Below the pieces are notes generated by a model, which worked only from the letters and a program-made list of their open reading frames with translations, was not told the DNA's origin and made no database searches. The translations under genes were made by a program, and so were the position numbers. 64,000 bases of DNA, taken from NCBI GenBank assembly GCA_051418075.1, contig JBPRGG010000134.1, forward strand, positions 12,580 through 76,579, in the 5' to 3' direction. Below, piece after piece: positions 9,068 through 17,833 of the stretch (the first letter of the stretch is position 1; the number at the start of each line of letters is the position of its first letter). The DNA is from JBPRGG01 sp051418075 (GTDB taxonomy: Bacteria > Bacteroidota > Bacteroidia > Cytophagales > Cyclobacteriaceae).

Positions 9068-9654
9068 AGATGCTGGAGGGAAATAAAAAAAACCGGACCC
9101 CAAGAGAACCAGCTATGAATTTTCTGAGGTACCGGCTTTTCAGACCAAAAACAACCTAAATCAAAAAGAGCTAATATTTTTCATTTTTAAAGTCTTTTAA
9201 AACACAAGGCTTAAAGCCCCCGGTTCAGAATTTAAACCAGCTAAAACATCCCTTACCGAGAGCCTAAACCTTGCTTTTCCTAAATATGTGTTAACCACAT
9301 GCACGTAGCTATTTGCAAACCTTCTGCCAATAAAAATATTTGTTGATATTCAGTTAGTTAGAGTTTGTGCGGGTTGAATTTTAGTGTTAATTTGACACTG
9401 GATTCCCATTTTGGGCAAAAAAACATAGCGTCATTTTATCAAAAAATTTCCACGGAAGCATATTTCCTTGTATTCCAGCGCATTACGACTATTCAGTCAA
9501 AACAAACCGTATAAGTCCAATCCTTGGTACAACCATCGAATTAAGTCCGCTGATAAAGGTTGGAATTCAAAATTTTGAAATTTTTCTACAATGATTTATT
9601 TATTCACCAGTTATTTAATAGTGTTATGTGTTGTTTCTTTATAAAATAAAGTGT
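9068..9654. other. 587-base intergenic region with a possible gene remnant
   Basis: No complete gene is supported. Three things are visible. Positions 9190-9260 contain closely spaced short inverted repeats (GGCTTAAAGCC near 9208, and a GGTT/AACC hairpin just to its right). One plus-strand frame stays open from 9391 to a stop at 9592-9594 without any start codon. A perfect 14-base palindrome, TTCAAAATTTTGAA, lies at 9566-9579, about 75 bases before the next gene. Confidence 0.45.
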
Positions 9655-10062
9655 ATGAAATATTTCGTGGCTATAGGGCTGTTTTTTATTTTTTTGTCAA
9701 CCAATTCCATAGCCCAAAATCGTAAAGACGTATCAAAGGCCCCTAAAGACCGTTACCAGGAGGTACCATCCAGCCGGGATCCGGGAAGTTCTGCTACTGA
9801 GCTATCTGCTGAAAAGCAAAAGGGAAAAGCTGAAAAGGCAAGTAGCAGAAAGAGGAGATTTAACTATACCAAATATTACGATCAGAAGGTCAAAGAATAT
9901 GAGCAAAGGATGGAGGCTGCGGCTAAAAGATATAAAAAAATGCAAAAGGAATTACAAAAACCTCAATATTCCGACCCATCTTATTTCGGCCATAAAAGAA
10001 AGCCAAAAAAGCGTCCTCCGGGAAAGAAAAAGTTCTGCAAAGAATGTGGCATTGTACATTAG
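9655..10062 (+). CDS. Small secreted lysine-rich protein of unknown function
   Basis: Not recognised. The frame opens at a GTG at 9628, but the ATG at 9655 begins a clean signal peptide (MKYFVAIGLFFIFLSTNSIAQ) and is preferred, giving 135 residues. The mature part is highly basic and low in complexity: a Ser/Lys/Glu-rich segment, a helical stretch rich in Lys, Glu and Met (residues 85-110), then a Lys/Pro-rich tail ending with CKECG. The two cysteines could bind a metal or form a disulfide. It is exported, and its charge suggests contact with nucleic acid, polysaccharide or the cell wall, but there is no family evidence. Confidence 0.65.
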   Translation: MKYFVAIGLFFIFLSTNSIAQNRKDVSKAPKDRYQEVPSSRDPGSSATELSAEKQKGKAEKASSRKRRFNYTKYYDQKVKEYEQRMEAAAKRYKKMQKELQKPQYSDPSYFGHKRKPKKRPPGKKKFCKECGIVH

Positions 10063-10118
10063 GCTATAATTATCTATAAAAAGCCTGGATAACAAGCTTA
10101 AAATAACTTATAATGATG

Positions 10119-10126
10119 TAATTTTG
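10119..10126 (+). promoter_or_regulatory. Possible -7 box upstream of the PepF gene
   Basis: TAATTTTG matches TAnnTTTG and lies 27 bases before the ATG at 10153. No TTTG occurs at the expected upstream distance, so support is partial. Confidence 0.3.
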
Positions 10127-10152
10127 AACTATCTTAATTCAAAAATAAGACC

Positions 10153-12036
10153 ATGAAACCTATAAACATTATTTTTTTTATGATGACTATCGCATTCTTT
10201 AACCATCTGAATGTAAAGGGGCAAACCAAAGACAGGCAGGATCTGGAAGAAAAATACACCTGGAATCTGGAAGATATTTTCTCCAGCCATGCCGCCTGGG
10301 AGGAACAAAAACAAAAATTAACCAACCAATTGCCTCAATTAGATCAATATCAGGGTAAGCTGGACAATTCGGCCCAAACTTTATTTGAAGTGCTGAACCT
10401 ATTGTCAGAGCTACAAAAAGATCTGACCAGATTATACAGTTATGCTTCCATGTATTCTGACCAGGATACCCGAAAGTCAGAATTTTTAAGTATGAAGCAG
10501 GAAATCCAGCAGGTTTTTACAGATTTTGCTGCCAAAGTGTCTTACGTTGAGCCGGAAATCCTGAAGATGGACCGTACCACCATAGAAAACTTTTTGGAAC
10601 AAAATCCGAAACTGCAAGTCTACAGCTTTTATCTTAATGACCTGATGCGTAAAAAGGATCATCGGGGCACAGCTGGTGAAGAAAAAATTATTGCAGATGC
10701 CAGTTTGATAGCTGGAAATTCTGCCAGCACCTTCAACATCTTTTCTAACGCCGAATTTCCTTATCCCGAGATTACACTGTCCAGTGGAGAATCTGTGAAG
10801 CTGAATCAGGCCAACTTTGCCCTTCACCGGGCCACCTCTCAACGGGACGACCGACAAAAAGTATTTGATGCTTTTTTTAACAGCTTGGGAAATTTCAACA
10901 AAACTTTCGGCACCCAATTATATGGGAATCTTAAGAAAGATCTTTTCTATACCAGGGCCAGGAACTATGAATCAACCCTTGCCAGCGCCTTAGATGCCAA
11001 TAATATTCCTACAGAAGTTTATCATAGCCTGGTGAAAAATGTAAATAATAACCTGGAAACATTTCATCGTTATCTTAAACTGAGAAAAAGAATGATGGGG
11101 CTGGACGAATTACATTATTATGATCTTTATGCCCCGTTAGTGAAAGATGTAGATCTGACTTATTCGGTAGAAGAAGCACAGGCCAATATTCTGCAATCCC
11201 TCAGACCGTTAGGCGAAGGATATGTTCAAACAGTAGAAAAAGCATTCAACAATCGCTGGATTGATATGTATCCCACCGAAGGTAAGAGATCCGGAGCTTA
11301 TTCCAATGGTTCTATTTATGATGTTCATCCTTACATCCTGATGAATTACAATGAAAAGTACGATGACATGAGTACTTTGACCCATGAGTTGGGACATACC
11401 ATGCAAAGCTATCTGTCCAACCAGAATCAACCCTATCCATTGGCCGATTATCCTATTTTTGTGGCAGAAGTAGCTTCCACATTCAATGAGGCCTTATTGA
11501 TTGATTATGTCTTGAATAGAATAAAGGATGACAATATCCGGTTGTCCATTCTTGGGAACTATCTGGAAGGTGCCAAAGGTACCCTTTTCAGGCAAACCCA
11601 GTTTGCCGAGTTTGAATTGAAGATCCATGAAATGGTAGAACAAGGTAAATCACTCACCGGAGATGATTTCAATCAGATTTACCTGGACCTGACCAAAAAA
11701 TACTATGGACATGATCAGGACATTTGTAAGGTGGATGATTATATCGCTTATGAATGGTCCTATATTCCACATTTCTACTATAATTTTTATGTCTACCAAT
11801 ATGCCACTTCATTTACTGCATCACAGGCATTGTCTGAAAAAGTATTGGCCGGAGATCAAAATGCTACCAAAGACTATCTGAGTTTCCTGTCTGCCGGTGG
11901 ATCTAAATATCCAATCGAACTGTTGCAGGATGCCGGAGTAGATATGACTAATTCAGCCCCTTTTGACCTTACCATCAATAAGCTCAACCGGGTGATGGAT
12001 GAAATGGAAAAGATCCTGGATGATATGGATCAATAG
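10153..12036 (+). CDS. pepF: Exported oligoendopeptidase F (M3B family)
   Basis: M3B oligopeptidases cut medium-size peptides. The zinc motif is THELGHTMQSYL with His411, Glu412 and His415; the third ligand is probably in AEVASTFNEAL about 27 residues later, as usual for M3 enzymes. The rest is the long helical fold of the family, with the characteristic N-terminal lobe around DLTRLYSYASMYSDQD. The total of 627 residues includes a signal peptide (MKPINIIFFMMTIAFFNHLNVKGQ), so unlike the cytoplasmic PepF of Firmicutes it should act in the periplasm, probably on peptides imported from outside. A strong terminator follows. Confidence 0.9.
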   Translation: MKPINIIFFMMTIAFFNHLNVKGQTKDRQDLEEKYTWNLEDIFSSHAAWEEQKQKLTNQLPQLDQYQGKLDNSAQTLFEVLNLLSELQKDLTRLYSYASMYSDQDTRKSEFLSMKQEIQQVFTDFAAKVSYVEPEILKMDRTTIENFLEQNPKLQVYSFYLNDLMRKKDHRGTAGEEKIIADASLIAGNSASTFNIFSNAEFPYPEITLSSGESVKLNQANFALHRATSQRDDRQKVFDAFFNSLGNFNKTFGTQLYGNLKKDLFYTRARNYESTLASALDANNIPTEVYHSLVKNVNNNLETFHRYLKLRKRMMGLDELHYYDLYAPLVKDVDLTYSVEEAQANILQSLRPLGEGYVQTVEKAFNNRWIDMYPTEGKRSGAYSNGSIYDVHPYILMNYNEKYDDMSTLTHELGHTMQSYLSNQNQPYPLADYPIFVAEVASTFNEALLIDYVLNRIKDDNIRLSILGNYLEGAKGTLFRQTQFAEFELKIHEMVEQGKSLTGDDFNQIYLDLTKKYYGHDQDICKVDDYIAYEWSYIPHFYYNFYVYQYATSFTASQALSEKVLAGDQNATKDYLSFLSAGGSKYPIELLQDAGVDMTNSAPFDLTINKLNRVMDEMEKILDDMDQ

Positions 12037-12058
12037 CAATAATATGTAATCAAATTAT

Positions 12059-12091
12059 AGCCGCTTCCCCAGATCAGGAAGCGGCTTTTTT
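12059..12091 (+). terminator. Rho-independent terminator after pepF
   Basis: AGCCGCTTCC (12059-12068) and GGAAGCGGCT (12077-12086) form a perfect 10-base-pair stem with an 8-base loop, followed directly by six T. One of the strongest terminators in the window. Confidence 0.93.
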
Positions 12092-12193
12092 GGTCAATTT
12101 TTATTGTTGTTATAATTGCCTTTTTTGACAGAAACCATGATTTTATTATACCAGTTGCCAATTTTGTCAGGAGTAAGTGGATTATCAGGTTTT

Positions 12194-14491
12194 CTAATAT
12201 TCCTTTAAATAGCAATAAAATTGTGAACCATGCCCCTCCTTACTTTCTACCTTAATATATCCGCCATTTCGTTCTATGAAATTTTTAATAATGAACAAGC
12301 CGATACCTGTTCCTGAGGCCTTATCTGTCAACCTTTTAAATGGTCTAAAAAGCAGGTTTTTATTGTATTCCAGGTTAATACCGATTCCATTATCCTGGAC
12401 AGTTAATAATACATGATGGGCCAGCCGCTCAACGGAAATATGTACTTCAAGCTGTTTTTGGTCATCCCGGTATTTAATAGCATTGGTGATCAGGTTCTTT
12501 AAGATGCTTTCCAGAAAGATTTCGTTGTAGGAGATTGTCTTCAATCCTTTGATTTCATAATGTATTTCTCCACCACATGCTTTTACTTCCTGGTCAAAAT
12601 CATGGATTAGCTCATTCAGGGTATTGGCCAGGTCTATGGACCTGAACTGCTGTGATACGTCTTGCTGGGCTCTGATAATTTCTGACATACCCTGGATCAC
12701 ATTAGCCAAACGATCTATCATTTTTTTAAGGCTGGGGAAGTAATTTGTTTTATCCTGGGTGGATTTGGCATTGTTGATTAAGTCCATCATGATCTGTAAA
12801 TTCTTAACCGGAGACCTAAGATCATGGGCGGCCATATACAGCAAGTTTTCCATGAACTCGTTTAAACGATTAAGCTGCATATTCTTATGTTCCAAAAGTT
12901 GATTGGCTGACAGAATCTCATTCTCCATCGACTTGCGGGTAGATATATCGATGCCAATTCCAACCTGACGACCATCAGGAATAGAAACATTGGCCCAACT
13001 GGTCTCTATAGATTTTCCCCATTTGGTCATAAATTTAAAATCCCTAAAACCAGATTGTAATGATTGCATATATTTTTGTACCATGGCTCTGTATTCCTGG
13101 TCTGGATAGGCCCTTTCCATTATATTTTGCTGATCATCTTCATTCCAACCGGTTAGTTTTTCAAAGGCTTTATTCGCACGTATCGTTTTCAATTCAGGGT
13201 CATATATTACCAGCATAACAGGAATAGAGTCAACAATAGTTTTCAATAAATCATGCTCATTTCTGTTCTTCTCCTGCAACAATTTATTCTCGGTAATATC
13301 AGTATTGGTTCCAATCCAGCGTATCACTTTGCCCTGCTGGTCTTTAATAGGCAAGACACGACATAAAAACCATCTGTAATCGTTATTTTTTCCTTTCAGC
13401 GGAATGGTATTCTCCCATTTCTCCCCACTTTGCCAGGCCAACCTGATTTGTTTCACAACGCTTTCCAGGTGTTCCGGATGCAGGATCTTGGTCCATCCCC
13501 ATCCTTCCATTTCCGGTAGTGTGGTTCCTGTATAGTCAAACCATCTTTTATTGCACCAGAAGATAGCCCCATCAGGGTAAGCCATCCAGGTAAGCTGAGA
13601 GATATTATCTGCCAAAGAATGAAAGCGATCTTCACTTTCCTTTCGTTCCAACTCAGCCCTCATGGCTAATGTAATATCTTTAAAGGTGATAATTACCCCT
13701 AATAATTTATGATGGATATTATAGATAGGTGCAGCACTGGACTCAAACCACAAAATTTCTTTATCATAGATATATAACTTCAACTTTTGGTTTTTGACAG
13801 TTAATCCCTGATAAGCCTTCATGATTGGGAGATCCTTGTACTTGATAAATTTCCCCTGTTCGTCCTCAGCTTTAATATTTTTTGATAGCCTGGACCGGTC
13901 TTTTTCATCCAGTTTTTGTAATAAGATCCGGTTGGCTTCTTCATTACAATAAGTGATCCTACCTTTTGGATCAAAAATCAGAACTCCTTCCAGCATAGCA
14001 TTCAATGCGGTTCTGATCTGGATCTGCTGATCTTCATTGTTTTTGATCAACTGATGCAGGTCTTTTTCTATTGTTTTATGCTGGGTAATATCTGTGACTG
14101 TTTCCTGGGCTCCAATCACTTCATTTTGATCATTGCACAAAGGCTGGTACTTAACCTTATACATTCTAATCTGGTTGTTCTGGTCTACCAGATTTCTGAA
14201 TACTTCAATAGTTTCACCTTGTAAGGACCGACTCCACAAAGCAACTGCATCCATTTGATTATCAGGCAAGTGGCCTAAAACATTGATGACATTTGCCCCC
14301 TTTTCCAGTTGCAGCCCATACAAGCCTTCAAATTCCAACCGGTAATTTTCATTAAAGATCAAGTAATTAAATTCTTTGTCAATTACAGCTATCTGATTGT
14401 CCACAGAATCCAATACAGAATTAAAGATAATATCAGTAATATTTTGCATATTTAATGGCTCCCGGTTGTGAGGCAGGAGAAATTTAGTCAT
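12194..14491 (-). CDS. PAS-domain sensor histidine kinase
   Basis: A 765-residue sensor without a transmembrane segment, so probably cytoplasmic. Four PAS-type modules follow one another at roughly residues 20-130, 150-275, 285-400 and 415-525; the third has the PAS_3 look (SQLTWMAYPDGAIFWCNKRW ... RWIGTNTDITE). The dimerisation/phosphorylation helix contains MAAHDLRSP with the phospho-accepting His near 555. The ATPase domain shows the N box LKNLITNAIKY, DNGIGI and GTGIGLFIIKNF. No receiver domain is attached and no response regulator lies nearby, so it is an orphan kinase. The ATG at 14491 is used; a second at 14449 (MQNITDII) is an alternative. The signals sensed cannot be read from sequence. 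Confidence 0.9.
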   Translation of the reverse strand: MTKFLLPHNREPLNMQNITDIIFNSVLDSVDNQIAVIDKEFNYLIFNENYRLEFEGLYGLQLEKGANVINVLGHLPDNQMDAVALWSRSLQGETIEVFRNLVDQNNQIRMYKVKYQPLCNDQNEVIGAQETVTDITQHKTIEKDLHQLIKNNEDQQIQIRTALNAMLEGVLIFDPKGRITYCNEEANRILLQKLDEKDRSRLSKNIKAEDEQGKFIKYKDLPIMKAYQGLTVKNQKLKLYIYDKEILWFESSAAPIYNIHHKLLGVIITFKDITLAMRAELERKESEDRFHSLADNISQLTWMAYPDGAIFWCNKRWFDYTGTTLPEMEGWGWTKILHPEHLESVVKQIRLAWQSGEKWENTIPLKGKNNDYRWFLCRVLPIKDQQGKVIRWIGTNTDITENKLLQEKNRNEHDLLKTIVDSIPVMLVIYDPELKTIRANKAFEKLTGWNEDDQQNIMERAYPDQEYRAMVQKYMQSLQSGFRDFKFMTKWGKSIETSWANVSIPDGRQVGIGIDISTRKSMENEILSANQLLEHKNMQLNRLNEFMENLLYMAAHDLRSPVKNLQIMMDLINNAKSTQDKTNYFPSLKKMIDRLANVIQGMSEIIRAQQDVSQQFRSIDLANTLNELIHDFDQEVKACGGEIHYEIKGLKTISYNEIFLESILKNLITNAIKYRDDQKQLEVHISVERLAHHVLLTVQDNGIGINLEYNKNLLFRPFKRLTDKASGTGIGLFIIKNFIERNGGYIKVESKEGHGSQFYCYLKEY

Positions 14492-14511
14492 TTTTTATTG
14501 ATGAAATCAGA

Positions 14512-15088
14512 AGATTCGGTTTAATAAGATATGCTTTATAGAAAACTATATCTTAAGAAGCCATTCAAAATTTTTATTGCCTCCTCAATTAAAATTGAAA
14601 ATCCTGATTACACCTAACACATTTTACAATATAATATTGCGCACTTTAAGCAACAGCTTGTCTATTATCTTCAAAGGATCCTGTATCTTTAGTTTATCCT
14701 GTTAAACCTATAATTGGAAACACGATTTTACAGAATAAAAATATACCTATTATTCTTATTTTTATATATGGAAGGAATAATCGGATTTTATGTATCCACA
14801 GGGCAGAGTTTGGGGGCGATTTTATAAAGAAAATATTTGAATAACCTTTATTTAACCCCTTGGAGATCATAGCTGATTTCATATAATGCTTTAGATTGCT
14901 GTGCAAACCTTAGGTTAATATTAAAGAAATTTTACAACTAATACTAATATTTTCACTTCTAATTTGGCTATTGAAAATCAGGAATATAAATAAGGTTTAT
15001 TTTCAGAAAGGATAAAATACAGAGTTATAAGGAATACATTCACCTGGATCCAGAGCCATAAATGTGGCGAAAATAAGGGAGCATGCTT
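14512..15088. other. 577-base AT-rich intergenic region
   Basis: No gene is convincing. A minus-strand frame at 14694-14906 has low-quality composition and no recognisable start context, so I leave it out. A pair of 7-base arms, AAGATAT and ATATCTT (about 14526-14554), could form a weak hairpin. The promoter of the histidine kinase should be near 14500-14560. Confidence 0.4.
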
Positions 15089-16369
15089 TTATAAATAATC
15101 CAATAAATCTTCCATGGCCATACCCCGGGATGCTTTAATCAGAATATGTGACTGTTGAATGGGATATTTTTGCAGGTAGTTTATAAGTTCCTTTTTTTGA
15201 CTAAAATGTATCGCCTCCGGAATGGCTTTATAAGCAGCTTCCATATCTTTTCCACACAATAAAATCATCCCGAAATTTTTCTGAGCAATCAATTCTCCAA
15301 TCTGCCGATGTTCCATCATGCTGTCTTTGCCTAATTCAAACATATCACCCAATATCAGTACTTTAACCTTAACTTTCATTTGAGCAAAGTTCTCAATAGC
15401 GGCCGCCATGGAAGTTGGATTGGCATTATAGGCATCCAGCAGGATGGTATTGGTGTTTTTTTTAAGTACCTGAGATCGATTGTTAGCTGGTATATAGTCT
15501 TTAATTGCCTGATTGGCTTTATCAGAGGGTACTTTGAAATATTTTCCCAGGCACAAAGCAGTTGCGATATTTTCAAAATTATATTTCCCCATAAGATTGG
15601 TTTGTACCACCTCCTCATTCTCATGCCTATAAACCACCAGTGGGTCGGCCTCTATCATTTCGCATTGCAGAAAATCTCCCTGATTGGGATACATCACCGG
15701 ATTTTCAAATCGTTTTTTCATATTTCTCAGGATCTCATTACCTGAATTAATAAACACCCGGCCGTCATTTTTAACCAGAAAATCATAAAGTTCGGTTTTT
15801 CCTCTCAAAACCCCTTCAAATCCACCAAAACCTTCAATATGCGCTTTACCAATATTTGTTATTAATCCATGAGTAGGCTCAGCTATCTGACAAAGTTCAT
15901 CAATATCCCCCACTTTATTGGCTCCCATTTCTATGATCGCAATTTCCACCTTTTTACCTATGGATAAGATGCTTAAAGGAACCCCAATATGATTGTTGAG
16001 ATTTCCCCGGGTGGCAAAAGTTTTATATTCCTGGCTCAAAACGGCATTGATCAGTTCCTTGGTAGTGGTCTTACCATTAGAACCCGTGATTCCAATAAAA
16101 GGTATTTTTAAATGTTTACGATGAAAATTAGCCAATTCCTGCAATGCAATCAGGCTGTCTTCCACAACTATATAGCGATCATCTTTTTTAAATTCAGGCT
16201 GATCTATCACGCAATATGCTGCACCATCTCTGATCGCTTGTTCGGCAAATTCATTGGCATTGAAATGAGGACCTTTTAAAGCAAAAAAGATGACACCTTT
16301 ACTGATTTTTCTACTATCAGTTGACACACCTTTTGATTTCAGGTAAAGTTGGTATAATTCTTCAATCAT
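15089..16369 (-). CDS. murF: UDP-N-acetylmuramoyl-tripeptide--D-alanyl-D-alanine ligase
   Basis: MurF adds D-Ala-D-Ala to UDP-MurNAc-tripeptide in the cytoplasm, the last cytoplasmic assembly step before lipid-linked steps. The Mur-ligase ATP loop is GITGSNGKTTT with Lys100. RGNLNNHIGVPLS and AIIEMGANKVGDI follow in the usual order, then the C-terminal domain with LDAYNANPTSM and VLILGDMFELG, typical of MurF. The N-terminal STDSRKISKGVIFFALKG block is the UDP-substrate domain. The 426-residue length is normal. It stands alone, away from any mur/fts cluster, as is common for murF in this phylum. Confidence 0.95.
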   Translation of the reverse strand: MIEELYQLYLKSKGVSTDSRKISKGVIFFALKGPHFNANEFAEQAIRDGAAYCVIDQPEFKKDDRYIVVEDSLIALQELANFHRKHLKIPFIGITGSNGKTTTKELINAVLSQEYKTFATRGNLNNHIGVPLSILSIGKKVEIAIIEMGANKVGDIDELCQIAEPTHGLITNIGKAHIEGFGGFEGVLRGKTELYDFLVKNDGRVFINSGNEILRNMKKRFENPVMYPNQGDFLQCEMIEADPLVVYRHENEEVVQTNLMGKYNFENIATALCLGKYFKVPSDKANQAIKDYIPANNRSQVLKKNTNTILLDAYNANPTSMAAAIENFAQMKVKVKVLILGDMFELGKDSMMEHRQIGELIAQKNFGMILLCGKDMEAAYKAIPEAIHFSQKKELINYLQKYPIQQSHILIKASRGMAMEDLLDYL

Positions 16370-16704
16370 CGGTTTTCAAAATTTAGTCATACTATCCGGA
16401 CTGCCGTTCGATTAAATATACTGACTTAAACCAAATTATAAAAAGTCCGGCAGATAAAACAACCAGCAATTAAGTTTTTAAGAATAAATTGTAAAAAAAA
16501 TAAACAGTATCACCTCAAATAGTGACATGGGCATCCCCTTTATATGTGAATTTTTACAATAGCTTCTTCTTCCTCCCATCCTGGTGAACATTGTAGCTGT
16601 TCCTAAGTTCTAAATTTGACTAAGAAGAAGCTTATTTTTTTACTGAAATATTTTTTTTAACCTAATTTTTTTACTGCTATTACATTTTTTTTAAGTACTA
16701 ATTT
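16370..16704. other. Promoter region upstream of the glycan cassette
   Basis: A 335-base AT-rich region between divergent murF and the cassette. It contains TAAATTTG at 16611-16618 and a run of pyrimidine-rich tracts. I see no gene. Confidence 0.5.
16590..16618 (+). promoter_or_regulatory. Candidate promoter of the glycan cassette
   Basis: TAAATTTG (16611-16618) matches the Bacteroidota -7 box; ATTG (16590-16593) could be a -33 element with a 17-base spacer, slightly shorter than the usual 19-21. It lies 86 bases before the ATG of the first cassette gene. Confidence 0.35.
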
Positions 16705-17823
16705 ATGAAAGAAAAGGTCTTAATTACAGGTGGAGCGGGATTTATTGGATCTCATCTGGCGCATGAATTACTGAAATCCGGCTATCAGGTAAAAGTATTA
16801 GATAACCTAATTCCTCAGGTTCATGGAAAGAATGCCAAACCACCTTCCTATTTATCCTCAGAAGTAGCCTTTATCAAAGGGGATATTCGTGATCGTGATA
16901 TACTGAGAACTGCCCTGGAAGGAGTAGACCTTGTATTTCATCTGGCTGCCATGGTGGGGGTAGGACAAAGTATGTATCAGGTATCCAATTACATGGATGT
17001 AAATGATATGGGTACAGCCATATTACTGGAAGAACTGATCCAGAATCCTGTCAGGAAGTTGGTAGTAGCTTCCAGCATGAGCATATATGGTGAAGGCATG
17101 TATAAAAACGAATCGGGTCAATCAGTAGAAGTTGAAGAAAGGGGTAAGAGCCAACTTAAGGCCTCCAGTTGGGAGATCACGGATCCGGAAGGACATCCTT
17201 TAAATCCCATACCAACTCCTGAATCCAAAACACCTACATTATCTTCAGTGTATGCCCTCTCGAAATATGACCAGGAAAGGTTATGCCTGATGATTGGAAA
17301 AGCTTATAATATTCCCACCGTAGCTTTAAGGTTTTTTAATGTTTATGGTACCAACCAGGCCCTATCCAATCCTTATACCGGGGTATTGGCCATTTTTGCC
17401 TCCAGATTGCTTAATGGAAATCCTCCCCTGGTATTTGAGGACGGTATGCAAAAAAGAGATTTTGTCCATGTAAAAGATGTGGCCAGGGCCTGCAGGCTGG
17501 CTATGGAATCACCTAATGCTAACCATGATGTATTTAATATAGGTAGTGGAGCCAGTTATACTATCAAAGAAATAGCTATCAAAATGAGTGAGGTAATGGG
17601 ACTCCCCTACATACAGCCTGAAATTACTGGAAAATACCGGGTGGGAGACATTCGCCATTGTTTTGCTGATATTAGCAAAGCCCATCGGATATTAGGCTTC
17701 ACCCCTCAGATTTCCTTTGAGAACGGAATCAGGGAATTGTCGCACTGGCTTCAAGACCAGGTAGCCGTGGATAATGTAGCCACTATGCGTAAAGAATTGG
17801 AAGAAAGAGGACTAGCTATATAA
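16705..17823 (+). CDS. NAD-dependent nucleotide-sugar epimerase/dehydratase
   Basis: An extended short-chain dehydrogenase that should act on an NDP-sugar. The NAD-binding motif is ITGGAGFIGSHLAHELL at the N-terminus; VFHLAAMVGVGQSM and VASSMSIYG follow, with the Ser-Tyr-Lys site completed by YALSKYDQ (Tyr183, Lys187). RFFNVYG and DFVHVKDVARAC are sugar-side conserved blocks. The 372-residue length is at the long end, with an insert around residues 135-175 ahead of the catalytic tyrosine. Whether it epimerises or dehydrates cannot be told. It is the first gene of the cassette, and the next gene starts 10 bases after its stop. Confidence 0.87.
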   Translation: MKEKVLITGGAGFIGSHLAHELLKSGYQVKVLDNLIPQVHGKNAKPPSYLSSEVAFIKGDIRDRDILRTALEGVDLVFHLAAMVGVGQSMYQVSNYMDVNDMGTAILLEELIQNPVRKLVVASSMSIYGEGMYKNESGQSVEVEERGKSQLKASSWEITDPEGHPLNPIPTPESKTPTLSSVYALSKYDQERLCLMIGKAYNIPTVALRFFNVYGTNQALSNPYTGVLAIFASRLLNGNPPLVFEDGMQKRDFVHVKDVARACRLAMESPNANHDVFNIGSGASYTIKEIAIKMSEVMGLPYIQPEITGKYRVGDIRHCFADISKAHRILGFTPQISFENGIRELSHWLQDQVAVDNVATMRKELEERGLAI

Positions 17824-17833
17824 ATTTTTTGGC

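Noticed and set aside
9566..9579. TTCAAAATTTTGAA palindrome as an operator
   Set aside because: AT-rich palindromes of this size arise often by chance in such DNA, and no regulator gene is adjacent. It is noted only inside the region entry.
14694..14906. Minus-strand frame in the region between the kinase and murF
   Set aside because: Low-complexity, AT-driven composition, no start context and no recognisable domain.
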